Positions 1-11,799 of a DNA stretch of 64,000 nucleotides are shown here, piece after piece (position 1 is the stretch's first letter; the number at the start of each line of letters is the position of its first letter). The stretch lies in contig OY759217.1 of NCBI GenBank assembly GCA_963662175.1, forward strand, positions 16,928,562 to 16,992,561, written 5' to 3'. The notes beneath the pieces are model-generated. The model was not told where the DNA came from. It worked only from the letters and a program-made list of their open reading frames with translations, and searched no databases. The translations under genes and the position numbers were made by a program. The DNA comes from Aradus depressus (Eukaryota; Arthropoda; Insecta; Hemiptera; Aradidae).

Positions 1-160
1 AAATAAAAAGGAATTGAAAGACAATTTTGATGGATGGGTATAAAAGTAAATAATGTTGAAAAATATTAATAAATATCAAATAATTGAAGGTGGCGATAAG
101 TCTCTTCAACCTTCGTGGAGGGTTGTAGGGTAAGTGCTGTGAAGACTGTTAGTATTTAAC
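1..160 (+). repeat. DR-C partial copy at window edge
   Basis: ggaattgaaagacaattttg and ctcttcaaccttcgtgg match 44692-44830. The 5' half lies outside the window. Confidence 0.7.
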
Positions 161-432
161 GAAGCTTTTTATAGAGTTTTTAGCGATATATAAAAAGTTA
201 TTTAAATATGGAGCCCTCGAATCTTTGTCGGGTTGAATGTAAGTATTCTGAATGAAACGAGGGCTTGCAACTAACTAGATTAAGGCTAGCGATTCACACC
301 AGACTTTGATATGACGGGTGATATGACTTCTGAAATCGATGAAAAGGTCTAGTTTCTGAAGTTGAAACTAAATAATTTTTGGAACATTTTCGATGTGTAG
401 CATTATTATTGGATGTTTCTTTATAAGAAGGT

Positions 433-776
433 GAGGGCGCCGGTAGCTCAGTGGTATGCGTGCTTGACTTCTGAGCTCAAGGTTGTGGGTTCGTAGCCCG
501 ACCGAGGTCCTTAGTTTATTTTATCTGGGAGGTAAAATAAACTTAAGCACGCCGTCCTTCGGTTGGGACGTTAAGCGATGGTCCCGAGCCTGTACGATGT
601 CAGGTACTCGTTAAAGACCCCTACCCTAGATGAATAAAAATTTAGGGTAGGCAAAATTTAGGACTCCCACAGTAGAGTCGGGCTCATGTCCACCAGAGTG
701 ACGAAAGAGCGCTCTGGTAGTAGGCGATATGACCTCGTAGTTAAAGCCCGGGCATGAGTCATAAAACCTAACCTAT
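433..776 (+). mobile_element. SINE-A, near full length (reference copy)
   Basis: tRNA-derived SINE. Pol III A box TAGCTCAGTGGT and B box GGTTCGTAGCC lie in a tRNA-like head. The body contains ggtaaaataaacttaagc, gatgtcaggtactcg and a CCAGAG/CTCTGG hairpin, followed by cgggcatgagtcataaaa and a short cctaacctat tail. No A-tail. The anticodon arm is not intact, so this is not a functional tRNA gene. Confidence 0.85.
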
Positions 777-987
777 AAGAAGGAGCTATCATGCACTCAC
801 CCCTATTTTCCTTTATTTTTCTTCAACCTGATGATGCAGAATATGTGAAACCGGGTAGTTTTTTCCCCCTTTCCCCAAGAAAGAGTATCATGTCTTGATT
901 AATGACGAATCCTCGGGCATCAACTATAAGGTAATGCCCTCGACTACTACTGGCGGGTGAACATGAGCATAATTCTACAGTTATGTC

Positions 988-1110
988 ATAAATTTTGCCT
1001 ACACAGGTTTAATTAGGATGCGGGTCTTTAACGAAGACTTGACATCGCTCAGCCTCTGGACACTAAAATCCTATCCGAAGGATAGCGTGCTCAAACTGTT
1101 TTCTGAGAAA
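988..1110 (-). mobile_element. SINE-A fragment
   Basis: Diverged central body read in reverse: tctttaacgaag, gacatcgc and tatccgaaggatagcgtgct are recognisable; head and tail are missing. Confidence 0.6.
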
Positions 1111-1202
1111 AAAAACTTAAGGGGACAGACAAAAACCAAATGGAAGATAGAGAAGAAAGACGACATACAGAGATGAAGGGACAGAGACTTTGTAAATTTT
1201 GA

Positions 1203-1345
1203 GTAGGGATCTTTACATAGGCTCGATACAATCGCTTAACGTCCTTTCCGAAGGATGGCGTGCTCAAGGGTTATAACCTTCTTCCAGCTGAGCTCGAACT
1301 CACGATTCTTTGCTCTGCAGACAAGCATGCTACTTCTGTTTAACG
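1203..1345 (-). mobile_element. SINE-A fragment with degraded tRNA head
   Basis: Reverse-oriented 5' half: cgcttaacgtcc, ccgaaggatggcgtgctcaa and a decayed B box region (gctcgaactcacgat). Confidence 0.6.
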
Positions 1346-1806
1346 GCGTCCATGAAAGAAAATTATTAGAAGACATTGTTTCAAATATGTTGGCGGAATG
1401 AGCCCTCTTAATTAGCCAAATCTCCCGAGATTCTCATGTGACGGACATAGATTAACGTACGAATATGTGGGCTAGGCTAGCTCTGGCCTTTAGCCTGTCT
1501 CCCGTCTGATTCACACTAGTGTTTGGCGGCTCGCCTCGACCTTTAGCTTGTGTTCCTCTGCCCATGATGAACACGGAATGTTCGACCACACACAAACACC
1601 TCCCTTAAAACTCAATCAATAACAATTAGCGGACAGCTCTAACTGCCTCCCGGCTCAAGATAGAACAGATCAATCCAGTCCTACACTAAATATATACACA
1701 CTACCATCTATACATCACCAGCCAACAGTTGGTCTTATGTTAGTTCAATCTATTTCTGATATCTAGCTAGAAAACAGAAGTGTCTCTACTGCATGTTTTT
1801 CATAAG

Positions 1807-1845
<39 letters not shown>

Positions 1846-2439
1846 TATTATATTTACTAAATTAATTCGGCAACATACTGTCTGATATAGTAACTATATC
1901 TCGTTCTAAAGTGGTGCCTTACATTCTGAGACTGGGATTATTCTTTGAATATATCTTCGGATGCTCACGCAAACACAGAGTGAAGAGAGCTACGAGACTG
2001 ATTCCATGACAGCTTTGCAGATACAGTCTAGTGTCCCCCCATGGTTAGGGGCACTGATTTTTAATAATACCGCATTTAGCTGACACATCGATCATAAGCC
2101 CCTTCATACTGTTGCCATGGAACTGATTGTGTGTTGTGACATGAACGACTTATGTTCATTTTACGGTGGACGACATCGAGAACGCAATACATGGAGACTA
2201 GACTTATAATTAAGAGAGCCCATTCAAAGAAACTTCCACTTACTGAAAAGGATAAAAAAGATAGTTTGTATATTTAATGCGAATGGAAGATGGAAAAAGG
2301 GCAGGAATCAAGGAAGAACGGTGTGAGAGACCACGACTTGATGGTAGAGCGTTGGGTAAAGAAAGAACCATGAAAATACACTGTTGACAAAAGAATTTTT
2401 TTGAAAAATAAAAAGTAGAAAAAAAAATTCCTCGGTAAA
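1346..2439. other. No gene or recognised repeat apart from the TA tract
   Basis: 1346-1800 is GC-richer and looks non-repetitive within this window. It contains a 10-bp palindrome acactagtgt (1512-1521) in a T-site-like context. The short minus ORF at 2240-2476 has no recognisable features. Confidence 0.4.
1809..1842. repeat. TA microsatellite
   Basis: About 16 TA units. Confidence 0.9.
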
Positions 2440-3065
2440 TCACCGGCAATGAACTTCCCCAGAACGAATTAATCAATTAACTTTTGAATCCTCCAAAACC
2501 AGTCGACCGTTTGCGCTAATATTCAATAGTTGACTTACATAGGAGCTCCTAAAGCCTCATAGTAAGTTTTGTGTCGATAAATTCATTACATCGGCAGTTA
2601 TTAGGGTTTTTGAATTGTGCTCCTCCACTTTCCTTTGGCGGATGTCGCTGAAATTTGATAGGCCCTGTCCTCATTGGGTTTTGAATTCAAATATGAAATT
2701 TTATTCTATTTTTCACGTTCATTATCGACAGTTATAAGGGTTAATGAGTTGAGCCCCTCTGTTTCCCCCTTCTGCCGATTTCGCTAAAAATTAATAACCT
2801 TCGTCTTGATCTAGTTTATTCACAACTTTGTGTCGATAAATTCATTACAACAGCATTTATTAGCGTTTTTGGGTTAAGCCTCCCCTAATCCCTCCTTTTC
2901 TTTTGGCCGATCTAGCTGAAAATTTATAGGTGTTGTCCTAATGGCGTTTTGGTTACACATATAAAATTTCGTGTTGATACATTCATTCTATCGGGAGTTA
3001 TCGTGTTCCGAATCGAATTTTTTACCTTTCTTCGTATAGTTGAGAAAGTAAAAAGAGACGCTGAA
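2440..3065 (-). repeat. DR-A copy with four internal subunits
   Basis: Unclassified dispersed family. In plus sense it starts ggggaagttatgtaatcgg, contains two to four subunits of about 110-140 bp (each with a tcgacacaaaatt block and a gccgaagg/gatcagagg block), and ends tggttttggagggagagcg then ggggaagtacattgccggtg. This reverse copy shows subunit starts near 2572, 2720, 2828 and 2968. Confidence 0.75.
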
Positions 3066-3821
3066 AATATTTTGTATGGACCTCACCAGTGGCGCTGTGG
3101 TGGAGAAGAAGTTAATGCACAAAGAAACAGGAAGATACATCTGTTAGAACTACAAAGTTGGTTGTGGAAACTCTTTTTGAATGAATCAGTAACCCCATAA
3201 TATAACGCCACTGGGACAAAATGACTCTTTAATCCTCCTCCTCAAGTGATTTGTCATCCTCTTATCCTACCAATTATAGGCATATTACAGAACAATAATA
3301 GGAGGAAGATATAAAACAAGTGGTGGGTGGGACATATCGGGGCGACTGTTGGATAGAGACAATAAATCGAGGAAGGGGCTAAGGAGGGTGGGCGCTATAG
3401 GAGATTTGTCAAATGGGCCGTGAAGCAGATTAGCATGCTCCCCTAGCCATAGATCACATGGGGACAGATAAGGGACACCAACCAACTCTGATTCAATCTC
3501 AGCAACGGACACAACACTGCACAACACATAGGACACACTTTATTAATTACCACGCCTGGACGAGGTCATCATTACTCTATGACATCAACAACACATAGGC
3601 AGTTTCTGAGTATTCCTGTCCAAATAAAAGTAGAATATGAAACTTATATCATATTGTGTTATTACCATTGGCCAAACCATTTACTCTTGTTTATCCTTGC
3701 TCATTCCAAAATCATTACTCCTCCATTCTCTGAAGAGCACGAAACCTATCTCGAATGGACACACGAACGGCGAGAAGAATCATTTAAGTATGTTTAGGAA
3801 GGAATACGCTTATACGAACCA
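3066..3821. other. Unassigned sequence
   Basis: Contains opposed short ORFs of 72-83 aa with no family resemblance and no codon signature. I see no gene. Confidence 0.4.
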
Positions 3822-4945
3822 TCGGGTATACAGCCAGCGATCCAGTAGCCAGCTAGCGAACTAACCACCACCATCTGGGATACATCCAGCGATGATACTC
3901 TATACCATCGGGGAACCAACTAGCTATGCAAACCATTACAAACTCAGAAAACCAGTCAGCGAACTAGTCAATACAACATCGGGGAACATGTGAGCTATGT
4001 AAAGCATTACACAATTAGGAATCTAGCCAGCGAAACTAGCCACCATCACATCCGGGAACCAGCCAGCTTTGAAAATCATTACACCTTCAGGAATCCAGCC
4101 AGCAAAACTAGTCACCACCATCCGGGAACCAGCCAGCCTCGCAAATCACTACACCATCAGGGAACCAGCCAGCTTTGCAAATCATTATACCCTCAGGAAA
4201 CCAGCCAGCAAAACTAGTCACCACCATCCGGGAACCAGCCAGCCTCGCAAATTACTACACCATCAGGGAACCAGCCAGCTTTGTAAATCACTACACCATC
4301 AGGGAACCAGCCAGCTTTGCAAATCACTACACCATCCGGGAACCAGCCAGCCTCGCAAAACACTACACCATCAGGGAACCAGCCAGCTTTGCAAATCATT
4401 ATACCCTAAGGAAACCAGCCAGCAGAACTAGTCACCACCATCCGGGAACCAGTCAGCCTCGCAAATCACTACACCATCCGGGAACCAGCCAGCCTCGCAA
4501 ATCACTACACCATCAGGGAACCAGCCAGCTTTGCAAATCATTATACCCTCAGGAAACCAGCCAGCAAAACTAGTCACCACCATCCGGGAACCAGCCAGCC
4601 TCGCAAATTACAACACCATCAGGGAACCAGCCAGCTTTGTAAATCACTACACCATCAGGGAATCAGCCAGCTTTGCAAATCACTACACCATCCGGGAACC
4701 AGCCAGCCTCGCAAATCACTACACCATCAGGGAACCAGCCAACTTTGCAAATCACTATACCATCAGGGAACCAGCCAGCTTTGCAAATCATTACACCCTC
4801 AGGAATCCAGCCAGCAAAATTAGTCACCACCATCCGGGAACCAGCCAGCCTCGCAAATCACTACACCACCAGGGAACCAGCCAGCTTTGCAAATCACTAC
4901 CCCATCAGGGAACAAGCCAGCTAACCACCACACTATCGGGGATAT
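3822..4945. repeat. 36-bp minisatellite, about 31 units
   Basis: Unit approximately aaccagccagc-tttgcaaatc-actacaccatcaggg. Units fall into variant types (tcgcaaat, tttgcaaat, agcaaaactagtc) that recur in a larger pattern. Outer units (3822-4030) are degenerate and the centre is homogeneous. Because 36 is divisible by three and the unit lacks stops in several frames, ORFs of 120-138 aa arise on the plus strand and one on the minus; these are by-products. Confidence 0.95.
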
Positions 4946-5319
4946 AATCTTTGGTTGGGTAGCATCCCCTAAAGAAGCCTAATGATGAGTGGTGGAGCTT
5001 TAAATAACCGGGATGTGGTTGAGTTCCTAAATTTGTTGTTGGTTGGTTGAAGGATAGAGAGAGGGGTGCCAAGATATGACTGATATCCCCTTAATGATGC
5101 ACAACTCTCCTAAATAGCTGCTCCGTCCATCCTTTCTATCTATTAATATCACTATTTAGACATCTCCATCCACCAAGTGTCTTCAGCTCACCTTTCTTAT
5201 CACCCACTTCCTCCATACAAAGATAGAAGTCTCAAGTGCTCTATAGTATGAGAAAACTGTAATAACCATCGATACAAGTTCACACTGTCTATAGAAAGTG
5301 TTCCCAATTTAGCAAAGCC

Positions 5320-5400
5320 AATTAGGATAAGACTCTTTAACGACTGACATCGCACAGGCTTTGGACCACTTGATTAACGTCCCAGATAAAAAAACTTAAG
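5320..5400 (-). mobile_element. SINE-A short fragment
   Basis: About 80 bp of the middle of the element (ctctttaacgac, gacatcgcacaggct, cccagataaaa) with internal deletions. Confidence 0.55.
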
Positions 5401-5639
5401 GGAGCAGAAAAAAAAGAGGGGAATGACGACAGACAAAGACAGCGAGTGGAGACAATAGAGACGACAGACAAAGTCGACGGACTGAGAGAGATGATAAGAT
5501 GTAGACCAGACAGCGACAACAGAGTTAGACGATGGACTGACAGACAGGCAGAGACAAACAGTCGGAGGACGGACCTTATGATGAAGAAGAGGGACTTATG
5601 CCAAAATAAGGTTTTCCTCTTATCGGACCTTCAAGCAGG

Positions 5640-5830
5640 TGCCGGTAGAAGCACTTCGAATTACCCATAACGCCTCAACCATAGCTAAGATATATTGTAG
5701 TGTGGATATGTCCCGAAATATTGTCAAACCAAGTTGAACACACTTCTGGAAGAAATGGCGGAAGGAAGTAACCAACAATCATCCCAGAAATAAGAAACTC
5801 ACATATTTTATTTCTGTATCAGTTGTATTT
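5640..5830 (+). repeat. Dispersed repeat, copy 1 of 2
   Basis: Matches 51150-51365: ggtagaagcacttcga, aacgcctca, aatattgtcaaaccaagttg, ttttatttctgtatcag. Possibly a transposon 3' end. Confidence 0.55.
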
Positions 5831-6422
5831 CTTCAAATGTTTCTTCGTATTTTTAAAAATAAATAGGATCATATCCCATATCGTACTCTTCCCTATACAT
5901 TTTTTTAACGAAAATAATGTAATAATTATTTATTTTATTATAACAATTCTCCAGTTTCTTAATATACGAGTAAATCAATTATTACTTATTGTCTATAAAT
6001 ACACAATATATACGTGATGTGGCCGTTACAGGCCGTTACTTTCTAAATCAACCACTTTTCAATATATTCTCCCTCCCTCTCTGGCCTCACAAATTCTTTT
6101 TATACTGGATTACGGGGTATATGAAAGTAATGTGTTGGCGTCAGCGGTTTTCTTTCTTTCATTTAATAGCGTGGTTCTGAAAGTGACTTTCATATTCCAA
6201 GTAATACAAGTATGAAATGAATTTGAAAGGGGAGAGGGATAGTTATCTGTACAAAAGCGGTTGGTATAAGAAACTCCTGTTATGGTTACATAACATAAAT
6301 TGCACTTTTTCTTTATTGTTCATTCTTTTGAATAACAAAATAATAATAATAATAATAATATATTTTAAAATTTGGTTTAAAATATATTCTACATTCTACA
6401 AAATGTATTCTACTCCGGACAA

Positions 6423-6639
6423 GGACACCTTCATCGGATCGGAGTAGCGGACAACCCCTACTGCGTCCTCTGCGAGAGAGCAGCACATGACAGCGCAGCA
6501 TCTTGACGTGTGCCCTGCTCTCCAGGACGTCAGAACTGCTAATAGAGGAGACTGCACTACGACGAAAAAATCTGCAGTGTACTGGGCTGCTAGGAGACGT
6601 ATGGCGGAACTTGCAAGCGTACCGGCGTTGGAAAAATAA
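6423..6639 (+). pseudogene. LINE ORF2 C-terminal zinc-knuckle tail, frameshifted
   Basis: Reads GHLHRIGVADNPYCVLCERA then, after a one-base slip near 6500, HLDVCPALQDVR, ending at TAA 6637-6639. The CxxC-x(n)-H-x(4)-C arrangement next to the stop is typical of the ORF2 end of non-LTR retrotransposons. It is dead. Confidence 0.7.
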
Positions 6640-6654
6640 AAAACGAAATTTATT

Positions 6655-6785
6655 CTACATTTTTTGAGGTGCTGTAACTATTCGTATTGGCCCTGTCTCA
6701 AATCTGAGTAGACTAAATTTTATAAGAAACATTTTTGGTAAAAACCAAGTTTTCGATAGGACTAACCGTTTTCCATGTTCCATTT
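6655..6785 (+). repeat. DR-B 5' fragment
   Basis: Second unclassified family, about 600 bp when complete; diagnostic ggaacatttttggtaa-aacc and ttcgataggactaaccgttt. Only the 5' fifth is here. Confidence 0.6.
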
Positions 6786-6981
6786 TTTATTTATTTTTTT
6801 TTTCTTTCTCTTTTTTGTATTTCTTCTCTCTATAATATGTTAAATTATTAACAGTGATTGTACAGTCCTAGCTGACTGCTCCCCCTCCCACACTCAGACT
6901 CCGTCTTCTGGGAGGAGGTAGCCTATTTATATTTGTTTCATTTTGTAAAGATCTATAGCATGGAATAAAAAAAAAAAAAAA
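6779..6981 (+). mobile_element. Retroposon 3' tail with polyadenylation signal and A-run
   Basis: T-rich then unique sequence ending ggaataaa followed by about 15 A. Separated from the LINE tail at 6.4-6.6 kb by a DR-B fragment, so linkage to it is uncertain. Confidence 0.4.
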
Positions 6982-7850
6982 GTTACGTGTAATTATTTCA
7001 AGCTTCCATACATTTTATTATTTCTGCCTCCTGCTGCCCCCAGACGTCTCCTCAGAAGTTCAGTTATTGCAGATCAAGGTAAGTGCGTTTATTCGGCTAC
7101 TAGGGACCATTGGCTAATGATTCATTTTAGACGGAGTACCCTCCTGATCTGCTTAAAAATTTCGCTCCCACCTGGAGTAAGTTGTTTTAACTTACATCCT
7201 TATTTTCTAATACAGTCCACTAGTTGCCACCAGAGGTTGCATTTATGTTTTATACAAAAATTCCCCACCCAAGTGTTTTTTACAAGTGTTTTGCCACAAA
7301 CCGCCACAAAATTTGAAGTCCCCCTCAAAGGTGTATACATAAAAGTTTTCGGTACCATTAAGAGTTATTTTTTAATATCATTAAGAGTTATTTTCTAGTT
7401 TCTAATTGGATTAAACGAACCTTCCACAGTTCATCTTAATTGTCTACATGGGACATAGCCAGGCTTCTCAAATCACCAGTAGAGAGGATGTCAGGTGTAT
7501 TTTGGATCTGGTTAAAACAGATAGGAGGATATTAAAGATGGTGTTGGGTATCATTGAGAACAGTTTCTTAGTTCCTAATTGGATTAAACGAACCTTAACT
7601 AGCTAACTAATGAACAAGTTAATTGAGAATATGGTTGTTGGGTGGGGACAGTGCCAACCTCGTCAAGTCAGTCAGTCATCCTCCTCTGTTGGCAACAGTC
7701 AGAACTACTTGGATATTTATAAAGTCTAGTTAATAACAGAAGTCATCCAGTTCACTTTGATATGGTCCAGTATAGGGCTCTCACTGGAACATCTTGTACA
7801 CTTCTCAATTTGAGAACTAGTCCAATGGTCTGGGTTAGCGTTTAGCGTAG
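6982..7850. other. Unassigned sequence with a local duplication
   Basis: The phrase agtttctaattggattaaac followed by gaacctt occurs at 7394 and similarly at 7567, indicating a local duplication. No gene. Confidence 0.4.
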
Positions 7851-8039
7851 CATATATGATATGGCCATAACAGGACTTTCTTATACCAAAAACATTTTTA
7901 AAGATCACTCTCCCAACTCAAATTTATTTAAAACTGGTGTTACTGGGTACTCAGTATGAAATGATTTTGAAAAGGGGGGGGGGGGGGGAAGGGGAGAGAG
8001 TAAAAGTTTTATTTTCAATAAAAAAAATACAATTTTAAA

Positions 8040-8520
8040 ATGAGTTACGTTTTGTGTATAACTTTACTCTTATTGGTCCTATTTCACATTTAAGTCGGTC
8101 CTATCTCACATTTGATCGTTGGAAATTTAATAAGGAACATTTTTGGTGATAATAAGGAACATTTTTGATCGTTGGAAATTTAATAAGGAACATTTTTGGT
8201 TAGAAACAATTTTTCGATAGGATTAACCGTTTACACATAAATCAAGCAAATGACTAAAAAATTGGGTCTCAAAAGGACACTAGACGATCTTCGAAAAATG
8301 GTATAGACAATATCTACTTCATATACAATGTGTTTTTCAGTATTTTCAACAATTTGTATCTAAAGAATTTTGATTACGTCATAATTATAAGCGGACTTAT
8401 TTTTAATCAGTTTTTGGTGAGCACATGTGACATCTTCATTTTAAATTTCAAGTTTATTGCTACAAACGTTCCCGAGTCGGTGAACTCACAAAGTTCCTGA
8501 CATTGTGAAATTCCGCTGAA
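8040..8520 (+). repeat. DR-B copy with internal duplication
   Basis: The tcgttggaaatttaataagg block occurs twice (8115, 8168); the rest diverges, up to agcacatgtgacatcttcat and caagtttattgctacaaacg. Confidence 0.65.
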
Positions 8521-8649
8521 AAGTCGTTTTTGAATTTTCACACTCATACAAAACTTCCTTATACAAAACAGGAATAATATACATAACTTAACATTTTCTG
8601 CAGAGAAAACTGAAAGTAAAGAAAGTCCTATAATTATCACATATTTTTA

Positions 8650-10017
8650 TCTAATGTTATCTGCTTTGTTTTATTTTAGTTTAGTCATTATTGTTTAGAA
8701 ATTGTATTTATCATTACGTATCGAACTCCTTGCAGTAAGATAATTCTTTATGAGCAATAAATGAGAAGAAGTGCATTATTCCGGGACTCAAATATAGGAT
8801 TATAACAAAACTTCCTATTTTAAAAAAAAAATGTAATATAAAGTCTGTAGAATTTGTTTTTAGACCAAACAAATGTTGTTGTTAATATTTAACTACTGAA
8901 AATACAGACGAGAATATTAAACAAATATTTGAACGGAAGACGAAACAGTTGTGACAAAAATAGTTAATGTTTATTTAGGGAGGAATAATTAAACCAGGGA
9001 GGGGGGGAAGGGAGAAGGATGATAGCCAATGGGAGGCCGAGTTGTGGAGAGGTGGCTTCTGATTGGTCCGTCACAAATAGACAGCCTCCTGCCCTGCATA
9101 CATTCTCTACAACTAGATGTCTCTAGAAGGATGTAGGAGGGACACACTTCTTCAGGGAGAAGGACAATGGTCCTGAAGAAATGAAAGTTCAGGAGGCAGG
9201 ATGGAACCGAATGTAGAACCTGGTTCTGTGACAAACAACGTAAGACACTTGCTCTATAATATGGAGACGTTATGTTCCTTTCAGCTGGGAAGTTTAGGAA
9301 ATGTTACGAAGTTAGGAAAACTCATGGCGGAAAGATAAAATGGAAATACAATCTCAAATATTTACTAGGTGTGCAATACATTCTGCTGTTTGCAAAAACT
9401 GAGCTGAGTCAGGAATATCTGTATAAAAAACTCAGTTAATGTTTTAATAATTATCAGTAACTTCTCATCTTGTATGTTCTTTATGAATATATTAATACTT
9501 TAAATAGATTTCAATTGAATTCAATGGATTTTTTCTAGCCTTTTTGTAGACAACAACAACTGTGAATATTTTTATAGAAAAAAAGTCGGTTTGTACGTTA
9601 GAACACTGAAAAAAACGACTCAAAAAAAGTGATGTCCGATGGTAAACCGAAAAGGGCTTCGCCCAGATTTTTACATTTGAAATCGAAAAATTCTATTTTG
9701 CGCGAGAATTTTGTCTCTCAATTGATTTCAATGGGAATTTCGGTTTTCGGTGATTATTCCTCCGTGGTATGTTCGATTTCAAATTTTTTTAGTAGTAAAA
9801 CATCGTCACCGTGTCCACTACCATCATGGCAAATTTCAATTTGATCGGTAAAGGGGTTTAGGAGGAGTACGAGTACAACGAAATACATGAGTCACCTAAG
9901 AAACAGCTTCGTAAACTCAGCTCAATAATATATAAGTGTATGGTGGAAATCTGTAAAAACGTGATTGGTATAACCAAGACTTGGATATGTCCTCATATTT
10001 ATTTTTACATCTTCAGC
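8650..10017. other. Unassigned sequence; GC-richer patch at 8990-9240
   Basis: The patch holds gccaatggg (about 9026) and gattggtcc (about 9061), two opposed CCAAT-type motifs, and ctctagaagg. It could be regulatory; no gene found. Confidence 0.3.
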
Positions 10018-10380
10018 TAGTATAGGGGAAGTTATGTAATCAGTTAGAAATTCGATGTTGAGTTTTTACCAGAATTTCATTTTTTCCGACCCCCTGATTC
10101 CAAAAATGAGAAAAAAATAAAATAAAACACGTACATTTGTAGAGGGCGAAGGGCGGAAGATCAGAGGGGGAGGATTCGACAAAAAAACCTTAATAAAAAC
10201 CTTTGTAATGATCGTATCGACACAAAATTTTATATATGGGGATTCAAAATCGTTATATAAGTCAACTATTGATTCTTAGGCCGAACGTAGATTGGTTCTA
10301 AAGGGAAAACGAAAATTTAATAGATTAATTCTTGCTGGGGTACTTCCGATAGATTCACCGACATGTTCTACTCCCCGAAA
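10018..10380 (+). repeat. DR-A copy
   Basis: Both ends present (gtataggggaagttatgtaa at the start, gattcaccgacatg at the end), one internal subunit. Confidence 0.75.
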
Positions 10381-10832
10381 TGTATCGAGTATAGGGGAAG
10401 TTATGTAATCGGGCAGATGTTGAAAGTTTAGTTTTTCATGTTTTCCGACACCCTGATTCCAAAAATAAATTTATGACATGAAATTTCTTATTAAAATTAA
10501 GAATCACTTAATGACGATTCCGGTGCATTTTCAGCAAAATCAGCTAAAGGGAAGAGGAGGTTTAACTTAAAAACGCTAATAACACACATAAAACTGTCTA
10601 AGTCATGGATGAAATGGAAATTTCAAATTGTTAAAGTTTTTAGATGGTTTTATTTATTTATTTTCATTATAAGAAATTTTAAATTTTATTTACTAAAATA
10701 TTTTAATTTTCATTCAACCTGTGTAATGAATTTATCGACACAAAATTATGATGAGTAGTCTCCATGTAAGTCAACTATTGATTTTTAGTCGAAACCATTG
10801 ATTCATATGTGATAGATATTGTGGGACGAGAT

Positions 10833-11356
10833 TTCTCATAGAAATAAAATATGTTGTCTTCCCACTGTTTTATTTTAGACCAGAACCGGTTTTCGACGCA
10901 ACAGTGTCATCATCAGTGGTTCATTGAATAACAAAATATACAAATAATAAAAAGTATAAATAACTCTTAAAGCATCAGGGTACAGAATAAGAAGATAAAA
11001 TTTATAAAAAGAGGTTAAGAACTCCCTACCTCGTGTGAGAAACTGGTTCAAAACTAGCTGTCCTGTGAGAAATGTAAGTAGTGTAAATTTTTTTTTTTAT
11101 GACAACAAAAATTTCTTTGGCTGTATGGTGAAAATTTTTTTTTATATTATGTTACTATTATGTACAGATTTTTTAGTTATTGTATATATTAGGATGAATG
11201 GTTTTTGCAAGTTGAGAGAGTGAGTGACTTTTATTATTTGTATATTTTGTTATTCTATGATAGATGAACCACTGATGATGACGCTGTTGCGTCGAAAACC
11301 GGTTCTGGTCTAAAATAAAACATTGGGAAGACAACATCTTTTATTTCTATGAGAAA
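10833..11356. mobile_element. Penelope-like inverted-repeat element PLE-1, nested in DR-A
   Basis: Arms at about 10833-10945 and 11244-11356 are reverse complements, with about 300 bp of AT-rich filler and no RT sequence. Both arms hold the same 42-nt hammerhead-like module (minus 10879-10920, plus 11268-11309). The element splits a DR-A copy at 10388-10832 that resumes at about 11357, so it is the younger insertion. Confidence 0.75.
11268..11309 (+). ncRNA. Hammerhead-ribozyme-like motif (best example)
   Basis: Stem I ACCA (11268-11271) with TGGT (11306-11309). CTGATGA core 11272-11278. Extra T at 11279. Stem II GACGC (11280-11284), loop TGTT, GCGTC (11289-11293). GAAA 11294-11297. Self-complementary AACCGGTT 11297-11304 as a loopless stem III. 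Putative cleavage after C11305. The order fits a type I hammerhead with a minimal stem III, as described for Penelope-like elements. The unpaired T before stem II departs from the strict consensus, so self-cleavage is not assured. Confidence 0.5.
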
Positions 11357-11799
11357 CTGAGAGATTGGTTTTGGAGTGAAAAAACAACTTTAATTGAATA
11401 ATTCGTGCTGGAGATGTACATTACCAGTGATTCACTGACTAATTTTTTTTTTTAATACTTTTTGGCCACCCCCTCGTTTTAAAAAAAATGCAGGGGGCCT
11501 CAGTATACCAAGTTGCACTATTGTATGGAGAGGCAGTTAATCAGATGTAAGTGCCAACAGAGTTGAGTTGAAGCTGCCAGTATTAGTCCATGGATTAGTG
11601 TGAGAACACAGAACATGGGGGATTGTTCCGTTCTATCCCAACCTAATGTATCCTATTATAATCATTTGAAATACGGACTCGGCTCCTACTATAATTGGTC
11701 CGTATCTATATATTAGCCGGGCTTCGTATAATTCAGCATGTATTTAGGGGATAGATTAACGGGCCCTCCCTTCCCCAATGTATGCACATATTCACAGGA

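Larger units (their letters stand above)
10388..11450 (+). repeat. DR-A copy split by a Penelope-like element
   Basis: Starts gtataggggaagttatgtaa, broken at about 10832, resumes at about 11357 (gagattggttttggagtg), ends tacattaccagtgattcac. An AT-rich insert also lies at 10615-10715. Confidence 0.7.

Noticed and set aside
433..505. Possible functional tRNA genes at SINE heads
   Set aside because: A and B boxes are present but the acceptor and anticodon stems do not pair as a tRNA, and each is joined to the same about 270-bp SINE body.
3822..4945. Possible CRISPR-like array
   Set aside because: Units are contiguous tandem repeats without unique spacers, in a eukaryotic genome.
3990..4947. 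Several overlapping 75-138 aa ORFs on both strands rich in EPAS, NHYT and GTSQ
   Set aside because: Translation of the 36-bp minisatellite in different frames; no start context, no flanking exon signals.
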